Of a stretch of DNA of 64,000 bases, positions 23,746 to 32,807 are shown piece after piece. Under the pieces are notes generated by a model. It saw nothing but the letters and a program-made list of their open reading frames with translations, was not told the origin of the DNA and did no database searches. Position 1 is the stretch's first letter. The number at the start of each line of letters is the position of its first letter. A program made the position numbers and the translations under genes. Location: positions 317,314,351-317,378,350 of the forward strand of contig NC_073693.1 of the NCBI RefSeq assembly GCF_029784155.1, in the 5' to 3' direction. Source of the DNA: Uranotaenia lowii (Eukaryota > Arthropoda > Insecta > Diptera > Culicidae).

Positions 23746-23753
23746 ATGTTACA

Positions 23754-25215
23754 TTCCTGAATAGACGAGTGGCCCTCCTAAACTCTGAGGGAAGGAATTG
23801 CACATTAAATGATTAAGTTATTCTAGCTTTGGACTCCAGAAAGACAAACAAACAAACCTAATCTTATTTTTACAATTTTAAAGATGTACACCTGATAGAG
23901 TGGAATAAAACTTTTATTTTCGACTCTGATGAACAAATGATCAACAAATCAGGCTTTAACGCCAGCTATGCGGCTTGAACTGACACGGAACCGAAAATTT
24001 ACCGGAACCCGAAAAAATGAAATCCTGTTTCCAGGAAACTGCAGAAAGAAAACGAAAAACAAGAATCCCACTGAAAGCCAAACCCGACACGACACGACAC
24101 AATTGTTGACGTGACCCCGCCTAAGGGAGCAATATATGGGCATGTACGCGAACGGGCGGCAAGAAAACAACAACAGCAGTTCCGAAAGTCTACCCAGAGA
24201 ACATCCGCCGAGTCCCCAAGTCCCGGCCCAGGAATTTTCGGTTCGGAAAACACTGAACATCAGTTGGAAGTTGGTCTAGCTCTAGCTAAGTTGCTTCCAG
24301 CTAGGAACATTCTTCCGCAAATGTAGCGACCTATCGTTGCTGGGGTCTACTAGTGTACTATCTGCTACTATTTCCAGCGGAGCAACTACTGGATGGTTGC
24401 CATTTTTATGTGCGATCCAAAACTGTCGGCGTGCCGGATTCTTGTCTTCCTCTCTTACTTTTCCAGAAATCCCTCTCCTGACGCCCCACCATCAGATTTG
24501 TTTTATCGATTTGCGTGCCATCGGATACAAGCGGCGGTATTTTTTTTTCTCTAGCAACTGTGATCCTGCACCACCGACTTGCCACAGTTGACTTCCAGTA
24601 GTAGAAAGAAGAGAAAAGTCGAGCCTTTGAGAATTACGCTGAGGGCTGCATGCCAAGCATCCTTGTATTTTCCCATAGAGAAAAAGAAGAAGCAAGCTGT
24701 AGGAAGAACGCCGGGAATGACTCGTTCGCCATACTTATTATATTTATTTGTCCCGAGAGCAATTTTTGTCATCTTTTCGCCGCTATCGCTTCGATTTTGC
24801 TTGGGCACGTGCTCTGAGGGCTATATTTTTCCCGAGTAGACAATACGAAAAAATACAAGAAGGAAATCGATAAAAACTACAATTGTTTGTTTCCTGGAGA
24901 TTCTCCCGTTTGCTGGAGCTTCCACAGGGTTGCCTCCCCATTTCCGCAAAGCCATCGTTCGCTTGTGTGAAGCAAAATCAATGGAACAGATGTTTGGGAA
25001 TATTTTTGATTGATTGCAGCTGCCAGCCAGTGGCTTTCGTAACGATCTCCCAGGTAGTGAATCAATGCATGGGTTTATGAACTGCTCATATCTTTACCTA
25101 TTGAAAAGAAGTTTATCTTTTGATTTAAGGGATGCAACTAAATTGCTTGAAGAGCTTTTTTTCTCATCATCCTATGTATTTGTAATTATTTTTGTAAAGA
25201 AAGTCTTTTCATTCT
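23754..25215. other. Higher-GC unannotated island (about 24000-25060)
   Basis: The longest repeat-free, balanced-composition stretch in the window's first half. Overlapping short frames on both strands show no domain. It could be unique intronic or regulatory DNA. Confidence 0.4.
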
Positions 25216-25223
25216 ACTTAGAA

Positions 25224-25723
25224 TAAGCTTGCCAGATTGCCCGGATTTATCCGGGTTTGCCCGGATATTTGATGCAAAATTTCGAGAAAGTCCGGTCCGG
25301 CCCGGTTGCCCGGATATCGTGAAAAAAGTCCGGATATTACCCGGGTTTTTTCACAATTTTTGCAAAGAAACCAAAAAAAAAATCAAAGTTTTTTAGTAAG
25401 TTTTAGCAAAATCGATTAACGGTATGGAAATTTTCAACGGTTGTTTTAAATAATTTCGCTGATTTACTTTTATAAACCTTTAAATATTTTAGTGTTCCAA
25501 AATTTTTTAGAAGTCTGCAATTACATTAATAAAATATTAATTTAATTTTTTTTTTGCATTTTTTTTACTTTTATATATAATAACACCTAAATTTTGCCCG
25601 GTTTTTGCCCGGTTTTTGGATTTGAAAAATTGAAATCCATGCCCGGATTTTGCCAGGTTTTTTAGAAAAAATGCCCGGAATTGCTAGGCCCGGGTGGGAG
25701 TGGAAAAAATTCTGGCAACCTTA
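25224..25723 (-). mobile_element. hAT-type MITE (CCGGGC family), copy C, 500 bp
   Basis: TIRs TAAGCTTGCCAGA and TCTGGCAACCTTA, with a perfect 8-bp duplication ACTTAGAA (25216-25223 and 25724-25731). CCCGG-rich modules lie just inside both ends and an AT-rich centre follows. Orientation is opposite to copy A. This is the cleanest uninterrupted copy and fixes the family boundaries. Confidence 0.92.
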
Positions 25724-25731
25724 ACTTAGAA

Positions 25732-26750
25732 GATATGTTCTATAAAATTTCTTAAAATATTTAAAACAGCAAATTTCTTTTGCATTTGAACATTGAACCT
25801 CAGAAAAGGGATCTTTTTAGTAAAAAATAAATGATTGAACCCAAATCTAGTTGTGCAAGGTTTGTACTGCTCGATATCGAGTAGTTTATAATTTCCAATT
25901 TCATCATGAAGGAATAACGTACAAAATTGGTAATAATATTGTTTAGGATTTTGGTTATAAATTTAGGGAAATTTTTTTTCTGTTTTAATAACCTCTTTAA
26001 CATTTCTTAGAATACCACCATTCAGTTTCTACACTGTGCCAACATCAACCCTGTCGGCCATTATTCCACCACTTTCCCCCCTTAGAAGGCGTTGTGAATG
26101 ATTTGCTATTCTTTTTCAATTTACGTTTGATTTTTTTCCAATATCATTTGATGGAACGAAATTAAAGGCTGGAGGATTTAAATTTTTATAAAAAACAAGC
26201 TGACCCGATAAACTTCTTTTTACTTTTTACTTAATAAATCGTTAGAAAATTTAAACTTCATCTACACATCTTTAACTTATTCGTGGTCATGAATTAGTTT
26301 TCATGAAAATCGTCTTAAAGTTGTTCGAGTTGTGTCCCATTTCAAGTTGATTTCGTATTAAAAGTGAAATTTTCTAGGCTACTATACAAACCATCTCTGA
26401 CCCGAAAAACCCTCGGATACCAATTTCACTTAATTCCGACCGTTCGTTCATACGTGATGGTGTTACAAAGAAAACGCCTCCGTATTTATATGTAAGATAT
26501 CAATTTTATTCTGCTGGAGATATTCTAATATAGATATAATATTGATCGGGCTAGAACTTTGCGGGGTTACTTGTGCGGCTCATTTCACAAATATTATAAT
26601 TAATTTTGAATAAAGTATTCATAAAGCCTAGTTTTACATTTTTTTGCTTTTCACTGATTTAAAGCATCAGTATAGAGATAAAAAAAATTAATGCTGTTGA
26701 AAACGCTGGTTTCAGGGGCGGAATAGAGTTATCATTATTCAGATGTATTT
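25732..26750. other. AT-rich unannotated stretch
   Basis: No supported feature. Confidence 0.4.
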
Positions 26751-27090
26751 GTCAAGTCCGATAGCTTTTTGGCACTTTTCACTGCGCATCTTCCCTAACC
26801 GGGAAAGTACTCATTTCTCAATGAGTACTCTGACACTCTTACCCAGAATATCTGGCAACACTGTGATGTGTTGAAACGAGCCCTATTTGAGTAGTCTCGC
26901 TTAACCGTGTGATGATGTAAACATTTTTTACCGCGTTTATCATCAGCAATCATTGATCTATTGTTCTCGATTGCGAATTGGACATATGTAGCTAGAGGAA
27001 CCAAAACAAACAATGTTTTGATTCTGGTCGAGGCAGTAGAAATATTTTGCTGCTTTTCCCGATGCCGTTAGGAAACCGTAAGTTTTAACA
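26751..27090 (-). mobile_element. Copia-type 3' LTR (approximate)
   Basis: On the minus strand a purine tract (TTGAGGGAAGG) is followed by TGTTAAAACTTACGG, the usual polypurine tract to LTR junction. The right limit at 27090 follows from this. The left limit is a guess at a CA end (CTTGACA on the minus strand, near 26751), because no second LTR is present in the window for comparison. Confidence 0.55.
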
Positions 27091-27280
27091 CCTTCCCTCA
27101 ATTTGTAAATTTAGAATGCTGAGCAGCTTCGCATGCTTAGCTCTTGGTAACGCCTTCGTGAACGCATCAGCTTGCTGATTCTTAGTAGAGATGTGCCTCA
27201 AAGAAAGCTGACCGCTTCTTACTGACGTTTCGTTGACCACGAAACTAGATTCCCGAAGATCATGTAAGTGTAGCGTTATA
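27085..27280 (-). pseudogene. Ty1/copia polyprotein C-terminus (RNase H end), truncated
   Basis: The minus-strand frame contains LSLRHISTKNQQADAFTKAL followed by PRAKHAKLLSILNLQIEGRC, the characteristic end of the copia-type RNase H domain (pattern: ...T-NQ-AD-FTKAL). This domain degrades the RNA strand during reverse transcription in virus-like particles. Everything upstream is missing: at about 27280-27300 the sequence changes to the end of a non-LTR element. The TAA stop lies inside TGTTAA, the first bases of the adjoining LTR, so coding sequence, polypurine tract and LTR overlap. The HDLRESS region upstream is altered compared with typical copia proteins. Certainly a remnant. Confidence 0.85.
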
Positions 27281-27305
27281 CAGATCATTGATCATCGGTG
27301 TCGTC

Positions 27306-27831
27306 TCACGACATAGCTTGACGAACATAATTCCTAAAATTCACTCGGTCCATGACAACCGTTCTCCAATTTCTCGGGCACCCCACGTTCGCTAGATCAC
27401 GCTCCACTTGGTCTAACCACCTCGCTCGTTGCGCCCCCGCTCGTCTTGTTCCTACCGGATTCGTGGCGAACACCTGTTTTGCAGGACAGTCATCCGGCAT
27501 TCTCGCAACATGTCCCGCCCAGCGTATCCGGCCAGCCTGCACCACCTTCTGGGTACTGGGTTCGCCGTAGAGTCGCGCAAGCTCGTGGTTCATCCTTCGC
27601 CTCCACACTCCGTTCTCACTCTGGTTCTTAATACTCGTTGCTCGAATACTCCGAGTGTACGCAGGTCCTCCTCGAGCAATATCCATGTCTCGTGCCCGTA
27701 GCGAACAACCGGTCTAATGAGCGTCATATACAGGCTACACTTCGTGCGAGGGCTAAGTCTTCTCGACCGCAGTTGCTTGTGGAGTCCATAGTAGGCACGA
27801 CTTCTGCTGATAATTCGCCGGCTGCCATCTG
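27306..27831 (-). pseudogene. Non-LTR retrotransposon ORF2 C-terminal region, frameshifted
   Basis: Two consecutive minus-strand frames form the tail of a LINE-type ORF2. The first (27831 to about 27625) reads SRAYYGLHKQLRSRRLSPRT and then LYMTLIRPVVRYGHETWIL. After a frameshift near 27625 the second reads VWRRRMNHELARLYGEP, then AGRIRWAGHVARMPDDCPAK and the closing WRTVVMDRVNFRNYVRQA. This pattern (Y-G-E-W, then a W-R-R-R block, then RWAGHV-RM) is the thumb and C-terminal region often annotated as craniofacial development protein 2-like or RTE/Jockey-related. I do not assign a clade. The reverse transcriptase core lies in, or beyond, the adjacent gap. Non-functional because of the frameshift and truncation. 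Confidence 0.88.
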
Positions 27832-28331
27832 NNNNNNNNNNNNNNNNNNNNNNNNNNNNNNNNNNNNNNNNNNNNNNNNNNNNNNNNNNNNNNNNNNNNN
27901 NNNNNNNNNNNNNNNNNNNNNNNNNNNNNNNNNNNNNNNNNNNNNNNNNNNNNNNNNNNNNNNNNNNNNNNNNNNNNNNNNNNNNNNNNNNNNNNNNNNN
28001 NNNNNNNNNNNNNNNNNNNNNNNNNNNNNNNNNNNNNNNNNNNNNNNNNNNNNNNNNNNNNNNNNNNNNNNNNNNNNNNNNNNNNNNNNNNNNNNNNNNN
28101 NNNNNNNNNNNNNNNNNNNNNNNNNNNNNNNNNNNNNNNNNNNNNNNNNNNNNNNNNNNNNNNNNNNNNNNNNNNNNNNNNNNNNNNNNNNNNNNNNNNN
28201 NNNNNNNNNNNNNNNNNNNNNNNNNNNNNNNNNNNNNNNNNNNNNNNNNNNNNNNNNNNNNNNNNNNNNNNNNNNNNNNNNNNNNNNNNNNNNNNNNNNN
28301 NNNNNNNNNNNNNNNNNNNNNNNNNNNNNNN
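27832..28331. other. Assembly gap of 500 N
   Basis: A second placeholder gap of exactly 500 N, again inside a non-LTR retrotransposon coding region. Confidence 0.98.
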
Positions 28332-28747
28332 TTATTGACATTATTTTTCACTTATCACAGTTGTAAAAAATATGGTAATGTAATGGATCATGTGAACTTT
28401 CATTTTACAAACAATTTAGTTTTCTTACTCACAGGATTTTTCGTAAAATCCGGATTGTTTCAAAGTATGTCCAAATTGAATAAAATTGTTAGCAAATTTC
28501 TTTAAAACACCTGTTTAGAAATGGAAAAAAAACTGAATTCGACTGATTTTTTTGAAATTTTTCGTTGCATTGTTTTTTATCATGATTTAAGTAATAAGTA
28601 TGCTAGAACCATGTTTTTTTCGTTTAAAAACTAAAAAAACTTATGTCCACAATTAGGAACACTTTTTTCAATGTGCTCCTAATAATGGACATAGTCAAAG
28701 TTTTCCAAACTATATCAAATTCATAGAATGTATTTGAAATAAATTGG
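28332..28747. other. AT-rich unannotated stretch
   Basis: No supported feature. The words TTAGGAACAC and TCCTAATAATGGACATAG echo a segment at about 33290-33350, which suggests an old shared repeat. Confidence 0.35.
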
Positions 28748-28796
28748 ATTGACTTAAAGTTGTTAAAACAAATTAGCTTAGCTTAGCTTAGCTTAG

Positions 28797-29139
28797 CTGG
28801 ATTGACTACTCACATCCACCTTGAACTATGGAGCCCGAAGTACTTCATCATGAATACATACAATAGTAAGGTTTATTTATCAATCATTAAGTGATTCCAT
28901 TATTGCTTCCACATTACCTTTAAAAGCATTTCGAACTCCATTGTCGCAGGCGTGGCTCAGCAGTACGAATTCCACATCGCCAATGGTTGCTACTCCGTGA
29001 TTGACCGAGGCCATCAGTTTTGTTCAAAGGTCAAAAGAATGGTGCTTGGGATTAGCAGCTCATCCTCAATGCACAAAACAGATGCTCTCTCTTTGAACAT
29101 CAATAACGGCGCCGGCCACGTCCTAGTAGTCAATGGATA
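28797..29139 (-). repeat. AGCTT-family body, copy 2
   Basis: Closely matches 5988-6308 of copy 1, most strongly at 28943-29136. It shares the end CGGCGCCGGCCACGTCCTAG just before TAGTCAATGG. Unlike copy 1, similarity is lost beyond 29140 although the inserted DNA continues. Confidence 0.85.
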
Positions 29140-29140
29140 G

Positions 29141-30032
29141 ATTGGAAAAGGTAGAAAGGGATGAAAGATAAATTTTGTGCTTTAGGACCGAGGTTACCTC
29201 TGCATCCTAGCAAAACAATTTTAGGTGGGAGGTTTGGGAGAAAAGGATATTAGCAGGATACACTTTTGACTAGTGTAATGATGTGAAAAACAACTACGCT
29301 CCTGTTTTTTCTTAACGACACTCGGAAGTTTGAAAATGCATCATGTTCTAAAACCATGAACTTACAATATTGAAGCATCAAATTGATAAAAATCATATAT
29401 GTGTTAAAAAATCTGTGAGTTAAACAATGTTGTATTTATTTTCTTTACCCATGACCATATTAAATTTTAACATCATGTATAAACTATGTTTCTCCGTTTA
29501 AAATAAATTCAAATAAAAAAATATGTTTAAGATAATTCATTCAAAATTTTGTCAAAACTGATTTTAATACAAACACGAATGCCATAAAAATGGTAAATGT
29601 CTCTAATAAAAAAAAAAATTATAATAAAATTAGTATTATGTTTCTAAAATAGTTTATTATCAGTTCAGGGTTTCGAAAAATTTCAAAGTTATGGAATCCA
29701 GGATAAATGATCCCACCAAAATTGGAATTCCAATGAAAACTACAACTGCAGACATATAACTTTCTGAAATGCACATCAACTTCGATTAATTGTGTAGTTT
29801 ATTTAAAGCCAATTTTGTGAAAGATAAAAAAAAAGGTTCTCTAGTTTTACAATGATGTATGTAACTGACCTACTATGATAACGATACCTAAAGCCGTAAA
29901 TCAGAAACTACACTATACAATTAACTCAAATCGATTAACTTGATGAAAATGAAAGTCAAAATTTTCCATTTCCACTAAAACGCTAAAATTGTTATACTGT
30001 GAACTGTGACTTTTCAAATTCTGACCGTATAA
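29141..30032. other. AT-rich interior of the 1.8-kb insertion
   Basis: No coding pattern recognised. Confidence 0.4.
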
Positions 30033-30190
30033 CGTTTTCGGTTACTTTCCACTGGCACGGGAGCACACTTTTTCCTCATAAACAACAAAATCTTCACCCT
30101 GAACGGCGCATATAATCGTCTCGGGCGGCAATTTTGTTTGTTTATGAAGTTTGTTAGTGCTTCCGTGCCAGTGGAAAATATACGAAAACG
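30033..30190. repeat. 158-bp inverted-repeat (MITE-like) segment
   Basis: The left arm 30033-30060 and right arm 30163-30190 are 28-nt inverted repeats with about four differences: CGTTTTCGGTTACTTTCCAC against, as complement, CGTTTTCGTATATTTTCCAC. Both continue into CTGGCACGG. No clear target duplication is seen. Confidence 0.75.
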
Positions 30191-30219
30191 CTTTAAAAGA
30201 CTAAACATAAAAAAAGTAC

Positions 30220-30579
30220 TTAGCTTTGTGCTATCAGCATTCCGGGAGGTAAATCGTCCAATTCAGGGATCGGGAACCTAAAAGGCAGGATTAATCCAGG
30301 TTCGATAGCTCCAAATTCCTCCATCATTTCCATGCTGGAAAAACCGTCCAGTTCCGTAAAGTTCCTTGTTGATGCAAGAGTCATTCCTGGTATCACGAAA
30401 TGAAATATCTTGAAATTTTCGGAGCCTCTGTCAAACACGTCCTTCTTGCAGCGTAGACTACTAAGATCGTTGCGAACCGCTTGCGTTTGATTGAAAGACT
30501 CACACGATGCAAACATACTTTGTGAAAAATTAAAAAGAAAAAGGAGAACAAACTGAACATAGAAAAATTTCGATTTCAT
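30220..30579 (-). CDS. Small secreted-protein-like ORF, unknown family
   Basis: A 119-codon frame starting ATG and ending TAA. The N-terminus has a basic MKSK start and a hydrophobic core (FFYVQFVLLFLFNF) before SQSMFASC, a plausible signal peptide cleaved near residue 20-25. The mature part has two cysteines, an acidic segment (SSMEMMEEFG, around residues 80-90) and a proline-rich end (PFRFPIPELDDLPPG). Composition is far more protein-like than other frames in the window. I recognise no family. The ATG overlaps the 27-bp flanking repeat by two bases, and the frame lies at the 5' end (minus sense) of the 1.8-kb insertion, so it may be a retrocopied or transduced first exon rather than a resident gene. 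No introns or promoter are evident. Confidence 0.45.
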   Translation of the reverse strand: MKSKFFYVQFVLLFLFNFSQSMFASCESFNQTQAVRNDLSSLRCKKDVFDRGSENFKIFHFVIPGMTLASTRNFTELDGFSSMEMMEEFGAIEPGLILPFRFPIPELDDLPPGMLIAQS

Positions 30580-30604
30580 TGACTTAAAGTTGTTAAAACA
30601 AATT

Positions 30605-31427
30605 GTGTTTTAACTTAATTTTCAACGATCTGTTGAAATAAATTGTTTTGAGTTAATAAAACATATTTGATTTTTTTTTATTTTAGTGTATGTCAATGTT
30701 AGAAATGTTGAAAATATATTTTTGCCAAGTTGTAAAGAACGAGCCTTACGCGACAAAAAAGGAAACCATCAAGTTACAGAAAGCTTCTTGTCAAGAACAG
30801 AATCGAAATTTAAAAAAAAATCCTTAATAAAATACGTTGTTTACCGTCACCTGGCGCATAATGCAACACTTTTCTACTTCAATGACTTCTAAAAACCTAA
30901 TGTCCTCAGATGATCATACCGCTTGTACATCAAAAGTTTTAAGGTTAATGGGACATCAATTTGACGTAGTCAGAAAAATGATTGGTTTTATCGGTTGTTT
31001 TTAAATTTACAAAACTATGCGATTTTCAGCCTACTTAGAAAATGGGTTAAATTGCAACAAAATTTGTTTTTAATGAAAAATCAAATGAAAAAAATTGAAA
31101 GGTTATAGTTTTTGATTTATGTATTTGTGATTTCGTTACGCATAAAGTACGATCTGAAGTTATTTTTGATTTTGTTCGAATTAAATTTCATATTTTTTCT
31201 GTAAATGATTTTTTTTAAAAAGAAAACATAATGGTGCTTTATACATTTAGGGGTAATAATACAAAAAAAAATTAAAATCATATTGCCACGTTGATGCATT
31301 TTAGCCCAGGTGACGGAATTAAAAAAAATATTAATTTGAAAAAAATAAATGATTGTTCGTAGAATATTTATACACCTACGGTGTTGATAAAGGATGATAA
31401 AAACAATATAAAGTTTGTATGGGATAT
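30605..31427. other. AT-rich unannotated stretch
   Basis: No supported feature. Confidence 0.4.
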
Positions 31428-31435
31428 CATTAAGC

Positions 31436-32799
31436 TAGGCTTACCAGAAACTTTCGAAAAAAGCGGGACATTTCACGAAAAAAAGCGGGACAATTGAGAA
31501 ACTCTTGAAAAAATCTTATCTCTCTTTAAAAAAAGGTAGTACTCTAAGGTTTTTTTTCAAGCGGATTGATTATGTTCAGTTTTTTCTTACATGACTTCTA
31601 TTTTCCCTGGTTTTTGTCATAAACACGTTTTATTTCCACCATTCTCGTGAATTAACACGATATTTGTGAGAAAATACTTCAAGTTCTACATGTGAACGGT
31701 GGATTTGATACCACCTTTAAAACCATTATCTATGTTATGAAAAATATACACAAATTTGTTTTAAAAATTTGAATATTCTAGAAAATTTCCATCATTGCAC
31801 ACTGGTACAGAATATCAATCTAGCGGAACTAAATTAATAGCGCCCAGGGATGAAACGATAGACTTTTGATGTCTTCGACAACATTGCATAATTTAACAAG
31901 GCTCATAAAACTTTGAAATAAAACATAGAGTCGAGGGTCCACCAAAAGCAAGATAAAAATGCTAACTTTTTTGAGCAGCATTTTAGAGCTTTGGTTTTCT
32001 CTACAAAGTTGTTTATCTTAACAAAATACATAACTTTGCTGAACAAGTCAAAATTCTACAATTTCATTCTAAGGAGTTACAATGAAATTAAACAAAAAAA
32101 CCTTGAAACAACAGTTTATTAAATCTGAAACGTTGTAGGTATGACAAAACTATTTTCAGACTTCAAAACAAAGTTGAAAAAAGTTTAGATCTACAATCGA
32201 TTAGTACATTATGATGTGTTTTGAAATTGCTGAAGCGCTGTAGAAAGCATTCAGTGAAATATATTATCGATTTTCATAGAAAAGTTTATCAAATTGCGGA
32301 AATTTTCGCACCATCAGCCAATGTGGATTTTATTTTTGGTTTTAAGAGAAATCATTACCATATAAAACTAGCGTAGAACTCGGTGGAACTCGAAGCAATT
32401 TTAATATAGAAAATACAAAGCAGTATAATTGAGATTCTGGCGAAAAATTAGAATCTTAAAGCATTTGGAAGAAAATTAAACAAAATTTTCTTCATAAAAA
32501 ATTATTTACATTGCATTGGTTAAACGTAGCTCCAAAAATGGTTAACTGAATCAGAAACAGAACATTAGAGTTATTAAGTTTTGTCTTAAATGAAATATGA
32601 AAAATGCTGCCTATTTTAGAAAAAAAAACTTTCGAAAGCTTTTCTGTATTGATCCAATGCATTCAAATAAGGGGCTAAAATTTGATTGTTTTTAGAGTAA
32701 TTAATGAACTTTGCAAAAGTTTTCCAAGCAAAATAAAAACCGGACATTTTGAGGAAAAAGCAGGACAGCGGGGCTTTTGCGGGACAGATGGCAACCCTA
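31436..32799. mobile_element. Non-autonomous hAT-like element, 1,364 bp
   Basis: The ends TAGGCTTACCAGA and GATGGCAACCCTA (inverted: TAGGGTTGCCATC) are flanked by perfect 8-bp duplications CATTAAGC (31428-31435 and 32800-32807). Just inside both ends are GCGGGACA modules (AAGCGGGACA at the left, GCGGGACAGATGG at the right). There is no transposase frame. The termini resemble the CCGGGC family (TTGCCA core), but the interior is unrelated and nearly three times as long, so it is a sister family. Confidence 0.88.
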
Positions 32800-32807
32800 C
32801 ATTAAGC

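Larger units (their letters stand above)
28775..30577 (-). mobile_element. 1.8-kb chimeric retroinsertion ending in the AGCTT-tailed repeat, copy 2
   Basis: Bounded by identical 27-bp direct repeats (28748-28774 and 30578-30604). The left end is AGCTTAGCTTAGCTTAGCT followed by the same body as copy 1 (GACTACTCACATCCACC to GTAGTCAATGG, about 28797-29136). Read on the minus strand the order is: small ORF (30579-30220), hairpin segment (30190-30033), about 0.9 kb of AT-rich DNA, AGCTT-family body, AAGCT tail. The duplication and tail position fit one target-primed insertion of a chimeric RNA. The alternative is coincidental flanking repeats from separate events. Confidence 0.65.

Noticed and set aside
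26840..26870. TATCTGGCAACACTG as another hAT-type MITE end
   Set aside because: No partner terminus or duplication; it lies within the proposed copia LTR.
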